From Limoniibacter endophyticus (GTDB lineage: Bacteria > Pseudomonadota > Alphaproteobacteria > Rhizobiales > Rhizobiaceae): 64,000 nucleotides of DNA. Position 1 is the stretch's first letter. Every line of letters begins with the position of its first letter. Under the pieces are notes generated by a model. The model did not search any database, had not been told where the DNA came from, and worked only from the letters and a program-made list of their open reading frames with translations. The DNA lies in the NCBI RefSeq assembly GCF_014652835.1, contig NZ_BMZO01000005.1, positions 257,287 through 321,286 on the forward strand. Direction: 5' to 3'. Shown one piece after another: positions 47,964 through 57,244 of this stretch. The position numbers and the translations under genes are program-made.

Positions 47964-50900
47964 ATGAAATTTTCGCGCCTCCGTCTTCTGGGGTTCAAGT
48001 CCTTCGTGGAACCAGCAGAATTCGTCATCGAGGGCGGCTTGACCGGTGTCGTTGGTCCCAATGGTTGCGGCAAGTCAAATCTGGTAGAGGCCCTGCGCTG
48101 GGTCATGGGCGAGAACTCGTACAAGAACATGCGCGCGTCCGGGATGGACGATGTGATTTTCTCGGGTTCCGGCACGCGTCCTGCTCGCAATACGGCGGAA
48201 GTGACGCTCTTTCTCGATAATCGGGACCATACGGCACCGTCTGCCTTCAACAATGCTGACGAGCTGCAGATTTCGCGTCGCATCGAACGGGAATCCGGCT
48301 CCGTCTATCGCATCAATGGCAAGGAGGTACGCGCCAAGGACGTGCAGCTTCTCTTTGCTGATCAATCAACCGGTGCACGCTCGCCGTCGATGGTCGGTCA
48401 GGGACGCATCGGTGAACTTATTCAAGCCAAGCCCCAGGCACGTCGCGCGCTTCTTGAGGAAGCGGCTGGGATTTCCGGCCTGCACTCGCGCCGTCATGAG
48501 GCCGAGCTTCGTCTGCGCGCCGCAGAGGGGAATCTGGAGCGTCTGGAAGATGTTGTTTCGGAACTGACGAGCCAGATCGAAAGCCTGAAGCGTCAGGCTC
48601 GCCAGGCAGCGCGCTACAAGAATTTATCTGCCGAGATTCGCCAGGCTGAGGCAATTTTGCTGCATCTGCGCTGGACGCAGACCAAAGCCGCGGAAGCTGA
48701 AGCCAAGTCTCAGTTCTCGCAAGCGATGATAACAGCGGTAGAGCGCGCGACACAGCAGATGGACGCGGCCAAGGCGCAGGCTATCGGTGCGCATGGTCTG
48801 CCAGCATTACGGGAAGCCGAAGCTGCTGCTGGTGCTGCGGCCCAGCGGCTTTCGATCGAGGCGACGCAGATCGAGGAACATGGGAGGCGTCTCGCCGCCC
48901 GTCAGCGTGAAATCGCATTGCGATTGGAACAGCTGGACGCTGACATTCGTCGCGAAGAGCAATTGGTGCGCGACAATGTCGAAACGCTTGCCCGGCTCGA
49001 GCGCGAAGAGGTCGAGCTTCGTGAAGAAAACGCGTCCGCTGCCGACACGGAAAGCGAAATGCGCGAACGTGTCGAGGATGCCGCGAGAATTTTGGAGGAG
49101 AGTGAAGCGGCACTAGCACAACTCACGGCTGAGCGTGCAGAAGCTGCCGCTGTACAATCCTCCAGCGAGCGCACGCTACGCGACGCGGGCGACCGCCGCG
49201 AGAGGCTTACCCGCCAGCTCGCCGAGGTCGATCGTGAGTTAACCGAAATTCTTGCCAGGCTGGGCGAGCTTCCTGGCTTGGATGTCGCACGCGAGAGCGT
49301 GGAAGTTGCCGATAATCATCTCGCAGAGACGCTGGAGCGTATTGGCGAGGCCGAGATCGCGGTGGAAGAGGCGCGCGCGGCAGAAAATGGTCTTCGTGGG
49401 CCCTTGCAGGAAGCACGCTCCACGCTTGCCGGCATCGAGACTGAGGCGCGCACGCTTGCGCGCATGCTGTCCGCCGTGGCAGGCGATGGTGTTGCTCCCG
49501 TCGTCGAGGCAATTCGCGTCGAGCGCGGTTATGAAATGGCCTTGGGGGCGGCTTTAGGTGAGGATCTTGACCTGCCGACCGAGCGCACTGCGCCCGCGCA
49601 CTGGGCCGATGCGATCATTTCGGCTGACGATCCGACCCTGCCGGAAGGCGTAACGCCGCTTGCTACTGTTGTCACCGCACCGCGTGAACTCGCCCGTCGA
49701 TTGCGGCAGATTGGTCTGGTGGAAGAGGTGGACGGTCCGCGGCTTCAGGCGTTGTTGAAGGTCGGGCAGCGTCTCGTCAGCCGGGAAGGGGCACTGTGGC
49801 GTTGGGACGGGTTGACGGCCTCAGCCGATGCGCCGACACCTGCCGCGATCCGTCTGTCGCAGAAGAACAGGCTTGCCGAACTGGAACATGAGGCATTCGC
49901 GGCGCGTGAAGCGGTTTCGGCTGCCGAAGCGGCTCTGGTCTCTGCACAGCGCCTCGTAAGGGAAACGACGGAAGCCGAGCGTCAGGCGCGCCAAGATGCA
50001 CGTACTGCGCAAATTGCGCTTGACGACGCTCGATCCGAATTTGCGCGCATTGAGCGCGCCAACGGTGACCTTGCCAGCCGCCGCGATGCCCGTCAGGATG
50101 CGCGGGCGCGTCTTGCCGATGATCTCGAAGAGGCGATCGAGGCTACGGAAGAAGCCAAAGCCTCGTTGGAAGAAGCGCCGGATCTTTCCGAGCTGCAGGT
50201 AAGGCTGGAACAGCAATCCGATACCGTTTCACGCCAGCGCTCAGCGCTTGCCGATGCCCGTTCGCGTTTCGAGGGGCTGCGTCGGGAAGCCGAGCTGCGT
50301 CACCGCCGGCTCGCTGCCATCGCGCAGGAACGCGACAGTTGGAAGACCCGTGCGGCCAACGCGGATTCCCATATTGAGGGTTTGAAAGAACGCCGCGAGG
50401 ATGCGGCCGAGGAAGCCGAACGACTGGCGGAGGAGCCGGAAGAGATTGATGCGCGGCGACGAGCCGTCCTGTCGGAACTTGCCAAAGCCGAGAGCGCCCG
50501 CACCGACGCGAAGAACCGCTTGCAGGCGACGGAAAATAAGCAGGCCATACTGGATAAGGCAGCACAAGCTGCCATGCTGGCGCTGGCCCAGGCTCGGGAG
50601 GAGCGCGTTCGTGCCGAGGAGCGGCAGGCGGCGGCCGCCACCCGACGCGAGGAGGTCGAGGCGCGCATTGCAGAGGCAATGAGTATCGCCCCGCATCTCG
50701 TCATCCAGCACACTGGCCTTGGGCCTGAAGACGTGATGCCGGACGCGGCGGAAATCGAACGGCAACTGGAACGCCTCAAGATCGAGCGTGAGCGTCTCGG
50801 AGCCGTCAACCTTCTGGCCGAGCAGGAGCAGAAGGAGCTTTCGGATCGCCACGATGCGATTACTTCCGACAGAGACGACGTGATCGAAGCAATTCGTACG

Positions 50901-51422
50901 TTGCGACAGGCCATTCAGTCGCTCAACAAGGAAGGTCGTGAACGCCTGCTTGCTGCTTTTGATGTGGTAGATCAGCAGTTCCGGCGCCTGTTTACTCATC
51001 TGTTCGGCGGCGGCACAGCCGAGCTACAGCTGATCGAGAGCGACGACCCGCTTGAAGCGGGACTTGAAATTCTGGCCCGTCCGCCGGGCAAGAAGCCGCA
51101 AACCATGACGCTGCTCTCGGGTGGCGAGCAGGCGCTGACGGCCATGGCGCTGATTTTCGCCGTCTTCCTTACCAATCCGGCTCCGATCTGTGTTCTGGAC
51201 GAGGTGGATGCGCCGCTCGACGACCATAATGTCGAGCGCTATTGCAATCTGATGGATGAAATGGCCCGCACGACGGAGACGCGCTTCGTCATCATCACCC
51301 ACAATCCCATCACCATGGCACGCATGAACCGCCTGTTTGGCGTCACCATGGCCGAGCAGGGTGTCAGTCAGCTGGTCTCGGTGGATTTGCAGGAAGCAGA
51401 ACGGATCAGAGAAGCGGGGTAA
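47964..51422 (+). CDS. smc: Chromosome segregation protein SMC
   Basis: 1152 residues. An ATPase that with ScpA and ScpB compacts and separates chromosomes. Walker A GPNGCGKS is at residues 31-38; the ABC signature LLSGGEQ is at 1050-1056; Walker B PICVLDEVDAP has its Asp-Glu at 1079-1080. Between them lie two long coiled coils rich in Glu, Ala, Arg and a hinge domain (about 495-640; segments GDGVAPVVEAIRVERGYEMALGAAL in blocks). Length is normal. The frame is intact throughout. scpA/scpB are not in the window. The next gene starts after seven bases. Confidence 0.97.
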   Translation: MKFSRLRLLGFKSFVEPAEFVIEGGLTGVVGPNGCGKSNLVEALRWVMGENSYKNMRASGMDDVIFSGSGTRPARNTAEVTLFLDNRDHTAPSAFNNADELQISRRIERESGSVYRINGKEVRAKDVQLLFADQSTGARSPSMVGQGRIGELIQAKPQARRALLEEAAGISGLHSRRHEAELRLRAAEGNLERLEDVVSELTSQIESLKRQARQAARYKNLSAEIRQAEAILLHLRWTQTKAAEAEAKSQFSQAMITAVERATQQMDAAKAQAIGAHGLPALREAEAAAGAAAQRLSIEATQIEEHGRRLAARQREIALRLEQLDADIRREEQLVRDNVETLARLEREEVELREENASAADTESEMRERVEDAARILEESEAALAQLTAERAEAAAVQSSSERTLRDAGDRRERLTRQLAEVDRELTEILARLGELPGLDVARESVEVADNHLAETLERIGEAEIAVEEARAAENGLRGPLQEARSTLAGIETEARTLARMLSAVAGDGVAPVVEAIRVERGYEMALGAALGEDLDLPTERTAPAHWADAIISADDPTLPEGVTPLATVVTAPRELARRLRQIGLVEEVDGPRLQALLKVGQRLVSREGALWRWDGLTASADAPTPAAIRLSQKNRLAELEHEAFAAREAVSAAEAALVSAQRLVRETTEAERQARQDARTAQIALDDARSEFARIERANGDLASRRDARQDARARLADDLEEAIEATEEAKASLEEAPDLSELQVRLEQQSDTVSRQRSALADARSRFEGLRREAELRHRRLAAIAQERDSWKTRAANADSHIEGLKERREDAAEEAERLAEEPEEIDARRRAVLSELAKAESARTDAKNRLQATENKQAILDKAAQAAMLALAQAREERVRAEERQAAAATRREEVEARIAEAMSIAPHLVIQHTGLGPEDVMPDAAEIERQLERLKIERERLGAVNLLAEQEQKELSDRHDAITSDRDDVIEAIRTLRQAIQSLNKEGRERLLAAFDVVDQQFRRLFTHLFGGGTAELQLIESDDPLEAGLEILARPPGKKPQTMTLLSGGEQALTAMALIFAVFLTNPAPICVLDEVDAPLDDHNVERYCNLMDEMARTTETRFVIITHNPITMARMNRLFGVTMAEQGVSQLVSVDLQEAERIREAG

Positions 51423-51429
51423 GGTTGAA

Positions 51430-52131
51430 ATGCCCATTCTTCTCATTCCCGGGTTCATGCTGACGTCTGATCTCTGGCGCGATGTCGAACAGGCGCTTCA
51501 AACGTTTGGGCCGATCCATCACGCCGATATGAGCCAGGGGGCGACGATCGCCGAGATTGCAGCCGGGGTGCTCGCCGACGCGCCGCCGTCCTTTGTTCTC
51601 ATAGGTTTTTCCATGGGTGGCTATGTGGCCCGCGAGATTGTTCGTTTAGCTCCAGGGCGTGTCAGGGTCTTGATTCTCATCGCCACCTCGGCGCGCGGTG
51701 ACAGCGAGGTGCAAGCGCGGCGGAAGGCAATGTTCGCGAGGAACATAGGCGCAATCGCTTTTCGGGGACTGAGCCGTTCGGCCGTCGCCTCTTCGCTTCA
51801 CCCTGATAACGAGGGCGATCTGCATTTGATCACGCGCATTCAGGCAATGGGCAACAGGCTTGGCGAGGAAATCTTTCGGCGTCAATCTCTTCTTGTGCGC
51901 AAGGATGAGCGGGATGGCCTCGGCTCCATCCAGTGCCCGACATTGATTATCGCGGGCGAGAAGGACAGACTGCGTTCGCGCCGTGAAGCAGAGGAGCTGC
52001 ATGAAGGAATTGCAAGCTCGCGATTGGAAGTCGTCGAGGGTACGGGCCATATGGTTCCGCTCGAAGCGCCGCAAGAACTGGCGGGTCTGTTAGTAAGGTG
52101 GCTGAAGGGTCAGGTGCCCGTCTCTGTTTGA
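51430..52131 (+). CDS. Alpha/beta hydrolase
   Basis: 233 residues from ATG 51430, with AAGG upstream and seven bases behind smc. The nucleophile elbow is GFSMGGY with the Ser in the G-x-S-x-G pattern; LIPGFMLTSDLW near the start forms the oxyanion region, IIAGEKDRL carries the acid Asp, and GTGHMVPLEAPQEL the His. It is a small esterase or lactonase-like enzyme with no signal peptide; substrate unknown. Its link with smc is positional only. Confidence 0.87.
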   Translation: MPILLIPGFMLTSDLWRDVEQALQTFGPIHHADMSQGATIAEIAAGVLADAPPSFVLIGFSMGGYVAREIVRLAPGRVRVLILIATSARGDSEVQARRKAMFARNIGAIAFRGLSRSAVASSLHPDNEGDLHLITRIQAMGNRLGEEIFRRQSLLVRKDERDGLGSIQCPTLIIAGEKDRLRSRREAEELHEGIASSRLEVVEGTGHMVPLEAPQELAGLLVRWLKGQVPVSV

Positions 52132-52214
52132 AAAAACAGAGAGGCGATGTGAAGATGCTTGGCATTTCCGGTAAGCATCCTATTCTCCTGCTAACGCAGG
52201 AGGAGGACCCTTCC

Positions 52215-52670
52215 ATGATCGACGCCGAGAAGTTTTCTGGTCAATGCCATTGCGGCTCTGTCCGCTTCAATGTCCGCTTGAGCGACGGTTTGAAGACCGC
52301 CCGACGTTGTACCTGTTCCTATTGCCGGATGCGCGGCGCGGTGGCGGTCTCTGCAAGGCTGGCCGATCTGGAAGTCATCGAGGGACAAGACAAGCTGACG
52401 CTTTACACCTTCAATACCGGCACGGCGAAGCATCACTTCTGCTCGGTTTGCGGAATTTATGTCTTCCATCAGCGCCGCTCCAATCCGGAGGAGTATGGCA
52501 TCAACGCCGCATGTCTCGACGACATTAGCCCGTTCGATTTCGCCTGCATCCCGGTCTTCGATGGCGTGAACCATCCGAAGGATGTACCGGGCAGATCGGG
52601 GCTGGTCGGGACGCTCGAATTTCATCCCCGTGAGGGTGAAACTCCGCCGGCACGCATGAGCAAGGACTGA
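52215..52670 (+). CDS. GFA (glutathione-dependent formaldehyde-activating) family protein
   Basis: 151 residues from ATG 52215, which has AGGAGG eight bases upstream. The zinc-binding Cys are in GQCHCGSVRF, RRCTCSYCRMRG and HHFCSVCGIYVFHQ, the CENP-V/GFA pattern. GFA of Paracoccus speeds up the reaction of formaldehyde with glutathione, but most members have no proven activity. It is probably cytosolic. The preceding hydrolase gene ends 83 bases upstream; the next gene has a palindromic site of its own. Confidence 0.87.
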   Translation: MIDAEKFSGQCHCGSVRFNVRLSDGLKTARRCTCSYCRMRGAVAVSARLADLEVIEGQDKLTLYTFNTGTAKHHFCSVCGIYVFHQRRSNPEEYGINAACLDDISPFDFACIPVFDGVNHPKDVPGRSGLVGTLEFHPREGETPPARMSKD

Positions 52671-52702
52671 GGGCAAATATCCTGCACGGATCGGGATATA
52701 AA

Positions 52703-52727
52703 ACAACTTCAGTATATACTTAGTTGT
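52703..52727. promoter_or_regulatory. Palindromic operator-like site upstream of the small membrane protein gene
   Basis: ACAACT (52703-52708) pairs with AGTTGT (52722-52727), and AGTATATACT (52711-52720) in the centre is nearly self-complementary. The site is just downstream of a TATAAA box (52697-52702) that could be a -10 element. It looks like a repressor operator. Confidence 0.45.
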
Positions 52728-52786
52728 CTCGCCCGCCGGGGAGTGATCTTGTCACCGGAACTATTATTTCGGGGGCATTTCATCAT

Positions 52787-53080
52787 ATGGCACATCCGGT
52801 GCAACTCATCGACCCGACCACGGGAAGAACAGCTATGGGCTATCATGGCTTCTCATGGACCTGTTTATTCTTCGGACCTTTGCCGGCGCTATTTAGGGGT
52901 CATGTTATCGGCTTTCTGATCATGCTGATCGCTGCTGTCCCTACCTTCGGCCTGTCTGGAATCGTCTTTGCCTTCATCTATAACGGCATGCACCGCAACT
53001 GGCTGCTCGGACGAGGCTTCAAGGCGCCGGGCATGGGCGGTTTGGGTTTTGCCAGTCAGAACGTCATCAACTTTCCGTAG
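52787..53080 (+). CDS. Small membrane protein of unknown function
   Basis: 97 residues from ATG 52787. Two hydrophobic segments, TCLFFGPLPALFRG and VIGFLIMLIAAVPTFGLSGIVFAFIYNG, suggest a small inner-membrane protein; the C-terminal tail is short and Gly-rich (GMGGLGFASQNV). Similar to small DUF2628-like proteins, but I cannot name the family with confidence. A frame directly after the stop continues for about 35 residues rich in Pro and Ala, so a longer ancestral form is possible. It has its own candidate promoter with a palindrome. Confidence 0.6.
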   Translation: MAHPVQLIDPTTGRTAMGYHGFSWTCLFFGPLPALFRGHVIGFLIMLIAAVPTFGLSGIVFAFIYNGMHRNWLLGRGFKAPGMGGLGFASQNVINFP

Positions 53081-53201
53081 GCAATGTTGCAGGCGTGAAC
53101 GCCGCTCCGGCGTCAGAGCCTGCACCAGTCCTCCTGGACCAGCTGCCCCCGCTGCCATCCCAGCCGGCGCAGGCATCACTGCCGCGGCACTGACCGATAA
53201 A

Positions 53202-53233
53202 GAAAACGGCCCGCAGGAATGCGAGCCGTTTTC
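53202..53233. terminator. Bidirectional terminator behind the ABC operon
   Basis: GAAAACGGC (53202-53210) pairs with GCCGTTTTC (53225-53233), and CGCA/TGCG extends the stem inside. On the minus strand, TTTATC follows; it ends the ABC transporter operon and can also end the small membrane protein gene. Confidence 0.75.
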
Positions 53234-53252
53234 AGGTGGTTTGTAAAGGAAC

Positions 53253-54206
53253 TCATTTCAACTTGACGGTGCCGGCCTTGATATCCGGCATTGTGGGGAT
53301 GATACCGTTTTTGACATACCACTCCGCAATCTTACCCATCTGCTCTATATCGGCATCGGTCACGGCAGTTGTGGGAACCGCATTGTTTTCGCCGATGCGC
53401 TCAGCGAACTCTGTCGGGATCTTCATTTCTTCGACCCAGATCTTGCCTGCCTCTGTCTTGTTTTCGGTAGCCCAGTTATTCTCGGCTTTCAAAACATCGA
53501 AAATCGCCTGCAGCTCTTCTCTTTGTTCATCGGCAAAAGAGCGGCTGGAAACCAGTACGACGGCGTTGTCGGAGCCAATTGCATCGCCATCGGCAAGAAC
53601 CTGGCCGCCATAAGTTTCTTCAGCAATCGTCACAAACGGATCCCAGGTTGCCCATGCATCGACATGATCTTGGGAAAAGCTCGGCCCGCTGTCGGAAGGA
53701 CTCAAGTAGACACGTTCCACGCTTCCGGGGTCGATGCCGTTCTTTTCGAGGCCTTGCACCAGCAGATACTCACCTGTGCCGCCGCGATTGACGGCCACCT
53801 TCTTGCCTTCAAGCGCCTTCAGATTCTCAAGTCCGGAATTCGCTTTCACGACAATGCCTTCTGCACCCGCAGCCATCTTCTGGTAGCCAAATACTGCAAC
53901 CGGAATGTTGGCGGCAAGTGCGGCGGCCACCGCGGTCGAGCTGCCGGCGGTAATGTCGATTGCGCCGGCATTCAGAGCTTCGAAAGCGGGAGCGGCGGCC
54001 GGGAAGGGGCCTTCCCACTGAACCCGGATGCCTTTTTCGGCCAGCGCTTTTTCGAGCGTTCCGCGTGATTTCGCCAAAGTGATATCGTTGGGCGCGCGCA
54101 GCCACCCGATGCGCACTACCTGGTCCTGTGCGAAAGTGGCTGCGGTTGAAAGCGAGATGACAGCGGTTATGACGGCTGTTGTAACGATTCGAATCATGTT
54201 TTTCAT
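53253..54206 (-). CDS. Sulfonate/taurine-type ABC transporter substrate-binding protein
   Basis: 317 residues. A Sec signal peptide, TAVITAVISLSTAATFAQ, is followed by the SsuA/TauA-like domain: VRIGWLRAPNDITLAKSRGTLEKAL, AGSSTAVAAALAANIPVAVFGY, NRGGTGEYLLVQGLEKNGIDP and VDAWATWDPFVTIAEE. The family binds aliphatic sulfonates, taurine or nitrate-like ions in the periplasm. No sulfonatase (ssuD/tauD) gene is in the window, so the ligand is open. The last gene of a three-gene operon; the ATPase gene ends 20 bases upstream. Confidence 0.9.
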   Translation of the reverse strand: MKNMIRIVTTAVITAVISLSTAATFAQDQVVRIGWLRAPNDITLAKSRGTLEKALAEKGIRVQWEGPFPAAAPAFEALNAGAIDITAGSSTAVAAALAANIPVAVFGYQKMAAGAEGIVVKANSGLENLKALEGKKVAVNRGGTGEYLLVQGLEKNGIDPGSVERVYLSPSDSGPSFSQDHVDAWATWDPFVTIAEETYGGQVLADGDAIGSDNAVVLVSSRSFADEQREELQAIFDVLKAENNWATENKTEAGKIWVEEMKIPTEFAERIGENNAVPTTAVTDADIEQMGKIAEWYVKNGIIPTMPDIKAGTVKLK

Positions 54207-54226
54207 AAGCGTTCCATTCCGGCGTT

Positions 54227-54949
54227 TCAGACCTGTTCTTGCTGGAAAGAGGGTTCGGCTCCGACGCCGAGTTCTTCAAGAAGCTCGGCTTCGATTTTTG
54301 CAGCTCTGGCATCGGCGCGATGACGCGGATGCGGAAGGTCGATCGCAATCTGGCGAGAGAAGCGGCCGTGTTCAAGCACCAGAACGCGATCGGCAAGTGC
54401 AACCGCTTCCCAAACGTCGTGAGTGACGAGCAGCACAGCGGGCTTGTGCTTGCGCCAGAGATCGGCGACCAGCGTGTGCATCTTCAGCCGCGTCAAAGCA
54501 TCCAGCGAGGCAAAGGGCTCATCAAGCAGCAGGAGTTCCGGTTCGCGGACCAGCGCTCTCGCGAGCGCCGCACGCTGGGCTTCGCCACCCGATAGCGTCA
54601 GCGGCCATGCATCGGTGCGATGTTCAAGTCCGACTTCCTGCAAAACCTTGGACGCTTTGGCCGCGGCATTCGTGACCTTCAGACCAAGCGTCACGTTTTC
54701 GCGCACGCTCTTCCAGGGTAGAAGGCGCGATTCCTGAAACACGACCGAGCGCCGCGCGGGCAAAACGAGCTTGCGCGCAGGGGCCTGATCGAGACCCGCC
54801 ATGATCCGAAGCAGCGTGGATTTGCCCGAGCCGCTGCGGCCGAGTAGTGCCACAAACTCGCCCGGTGCAATATCGAGGGCTACATCGTCCAGAATGTTGG
54901 GGCCGCCGAAGGAGCGGGTTAGTCCTTGAATATCAACCACGTGACTCAT
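54227..54949 (-). CDS. ABC transporter ATP-binding protein (SsuB/TauB-like)
   Basis: 240 residues from ATG 54949. Walker A is LLGRSGSGKSTLLRI, the Q-loop is VVFQESRLLPWKSVRENV, the signature is LSGGEAQRAALARALVREPELLLLDEPFASLDAL, and the H-loop is VLLVTHDVWEAVALADR; the segments are those of the nitrate/taurine class. It overlaps the permease stop by four bases, so translation is coupled. A longer frame to 55147 shows no homology. Confidence 0.93.
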   Translation of the reverse strand: MSHVVDIQGLTRSFGGPNILDDVALDIAPGEFVALLGRSGSGKSTLLRIMAGLDQAPARKLVLPARRSVVFQESRLLPWKSVRENVTLGLKVTNAAAKASKVLQEVGLEHRTDAWPLTLSGGEAQRAALARALVREPELLLLDEPFASLDALTRLKMHTLVADLWRKHKPAVLLVTHDVWEAVALADRVLVLEHGRFSRQIAIDLPHPRHRADARAAKIEAELLEELGVGAEPSFQQEQV

Positions 54950-55785
54950 GGCAGCACCTGCGGACGCCAGCGGAGGGCGCGGGTTTCGATCGCGCGTACC
55001 AGCCCATCGGTAAGAAGTCCCATTGCCGCATAGACGATGAGACAGACGACGATCACATCGGTCTGCAGAAAATCCCGTGCATATGTGATGATCTGGCCAA
55101 GACCGCTTGTCGCATTTATCTGCTCGGCGACAACGAGGCTCAACCATGCGATGGACAGGCCGTAGCGAATGCCAACGAGAAGCGATGGTAGCGCGCCGGG
55201 CAGGATGATATGGCGAATGATCCCCGCAGTGCCCAACTCAAGTGTCCTGCCCGTTTCGATCAGCTTGTGATCGATGCTGCGGATTCCGCCGTACAGCGTC
55301 AGGTAGATCGGGAAGACTGAGCCGAAGGCTACCATGCCGACCTTCGGCGCTTCACCAATCCCAAACCAGAGAATGAAGAGCGGAAGCAAGCCGAGAAAAG
55401 GCATGGCCTTCAGCATTTGCAGGGGCGGATCGACGATAACTTCGCCGATGCGTGACAAGCCGGAGATAAGCGCCAGGGCCACGCCTGCCACAAGTGCAAT
55501 GGCAAAACCGATGATGACCCGCAGCAGCGAGACGCTGAGGCCACGGATCAGCTCGCCGCTTTCGACCAGACGAAGGGCCGTCGAGAGAATGGTAAGCGGC
55601 GAGGCCAGGACACGCGGTGAAAGCAGGCCGGTTGCGCTGGCAATCTGCCAGAGCATGATGATCGCGATCGGCGAGGCAATGCGTGCAGCAATACCCCAAG
55701 AGCCGGATTTGGCGCGTGTCGTGGCGACTGAGCGGTGCCTCGCTCCGGCGTGCTGCTTTTCTTCCGCTGTTCTTGTCTCAACCAT
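54946..55785 (-). CDS. ABC transporter permease (SsuC/TauC-like)
   Basis: 279 residues with about six transmembrane helices. The EAA-type loop, GRTLELGTAGIIRHIILPGALPSLLVGIRYGLSIAW in blocks, contacts the ATPase. The N-terminal 40 residues are basic and cytosolic. It belongs to the sulfonate/nitrate/taurine permease family and lies in the inner membrane. First gene of the operon; 298 bases separate it from the divergent YihY gene. Confidence 0.92.
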   Translation of the reverse strand: MVETRTAEEKQHAGARHRSVATTRAKSGSWGIAARIASPIAIIMLWQIASATGLLSPRVLASPLTILSTALRLVESGELIRGLSVSLLRVIIGFAIALVAGVALALISGLSRIGEVIVDPPLQMLKAMPFLGLLPLFILWFGIGEAPKVGMVAFGSVFPIYLTLYGGIRSIDHKLIETGRTLELGTAGIIRHIILPGALPSLLVGIRYGLSIAWLSLVVAEQINATSGLGQIITYARDFLQTDVIVVCLIVYAAMGLLTDGLVRAIETRALRWRPQVLP

Positions 55786-56083
55786 GCGCGGCCTTTCCGC
55801 TCAGATCGCGATCGAACAAGGTCGACCAGTCAATTGCTTGCGCTCAAGGGTCATGCGCGAAACGGGCAACCATGGCAAGACCAGTTGGCGCGATCAGAGG
55901 CTTTGGCCAGTGCTTTGCCGGTCTGAACTCTTCCGCGCCTCGGCGGCGCGCGGTCGGGTGAGCTGTGCGAGAACGAAATAGAATGGGAAAGCGCTTCCGG
56001 AACCTTCCCGCAATCTGCTGATTTCCGAAACGTAAGCGTCGGGTAATGATGGCGTCCTGCGACAAACGAGAGGAAAAAATGGC
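55786..56083. other. Divergent intergenic region, 298 bases
   Basis: No gene seen. It must hold the promoters of the ABC operon (minus) and the YihY gene (plus). It contains GGGAAAGCGCTTCC at 55985-55998, almost identical to GGGAAAAGCGCTTCC at 19763-19777, so this may be a short dispersed palindrome. Confidence 0.45.
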
Positions 56084-57187
56084 ATGCGGCGTGCGGAGCA
56101 CGAAAGAACACCGCCCTCATCGAATCACTCGTCTGCAAGCCTTGTGTGGCTTCTCGCTCTTGCCGCGTCGGCTATGCTTCTTTCTCGTCGGCCCGCTCGT
56201 CGCGACGAACCGGTGAGCGAAGCGGACACGCCGCTGCAAAAAGCGGATCTGCATGGGCGTGACGCTGAAAAGCCGCATGAAATTCCACCTCGCGGCTGGG
56301 CGGATATTCTCATCCGCACCTATGAAGAGTTCCTGAATGACCGGCTCATGCTGGTTGCAGCAGGGCTCACCTTCTATGTTTTGCTCGCCATCTTTCCGGC
56401 CATCTCTGCGCTTGTCTCGATCTACGGTCTTTTTGCTGATCCGGGCACGGTGGCAGAACATCTCCAACTCCTGTCGGGCGTAGTACCGGCGGGTGGCCTG
56501 GATATTCTGCGCGAAACATTGATGCAACTGACAGAGCAGGGGCGCGCGGGCTTGAGCCTTGGCTTGATTCTTGGTCTCGGGATTGCGCTGTGGAGCACCA
56601 ACTCGGGCATGAAGACACTGATCGATGCGCTCAATATCGTCTATGGCGAGCGCGAGAAGCGCTCTTTCGTGAAACTCACCCTCATAAGCCTCGGCTTCAC
56701 GCTCTTCATGCTGATCTTCATGGTGACCGCGCTTGCAGCCGTTGTCATCTTGCCGACGCTGCTCAATTTCGTCGGGTTGGGAGGTCTGGAAAACTGGCTT
56801 CTGACCTTGCGCTGGCCAATTGTGCTGGTGCTTGTCGCGGGCCTGACGGCGCTGGTATTCCGCTACGGTCCGAGCCGTGAGCGTGCGCGCTGGCGTTGGG
56901 TGACCTGGGGTGCAGGGCTGGCTTCTGTGCTATGGGTGGGCATCTCGATACTGTTTTCGTGGTATGTCGAGAATTTCGCATCCTACGACGAAACCTATGG
57001 CTCGCTTGGTGCTGCCATCGGTTTTATGACCTGGATCTGGATTTCCGCGATAGTCATATTGCTGGGCGCGGAGCTTAATGCGGAACTGGAGCACCAGACC
57101 AGCCGCGACACGACCACGCCGCCGGAAAAGCCGATCGGTGAGCGGGGAGCCGTCATGGCCGATACGGTCGGTGAAACACGAGGATAG
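56084..57187 (+). CDS. YihY/virulence factor BrkB family membrane protein
   Basis: 367 residues. The N-terminal part is extra-membrane and charged; then about six helices follow, with the family segments AAGLTFYVLLAIFPAISALVSIYGLFADP, LWSTNSGMKTLIDALNIVYGE and the ending YGSLGAAIGFMTWIWISAIVILLGAELNAELE. The family is sometimes named ribonuclease BN by mistake; its function is not known, though BrkB was linked to serum resistance. The C-terminal tail TTPPEKPIGERG is short. It lies before an acetyltransferase pseudogene. Confidence 0.9.
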   Translation: MRRAEHERTPPSSNHSSASLVWLLALAASAMLLSRRPARRDEPVSEADTPLQKADLHGRDAEKPHEIPPRGWADILIRTYEEFLNDRLMLVAAGLTFYVLLAIFPAISALVSIYGLFADPGTVAEHLQLLSGVVPAGGLDILRETLMQLTEQGRAGLSLGLILGLGIALWSTNSGMKTLIDALNIVYGEREKRSFVKLTLISLGFTLFMLIFMVTALAAVVILPTLLNFVGLGGLENWLLTLRWPIVLVLVAGLTALVFRYGPSRERARWRWVTWGAGLASVLWVGISILFSWYVENFASYDETYGSLGAAIGFMTWIWISAIVILLGAELNAELEHQTSRDTTTPPEKPIGERGAVMADTVGETRG

Positions 57188-57244
57188 TGGTTTCAGCGTC
57201 GTGATGGTTCGTTATAAGAAGCCTTTAGTTCTACGTGAGAGGCC

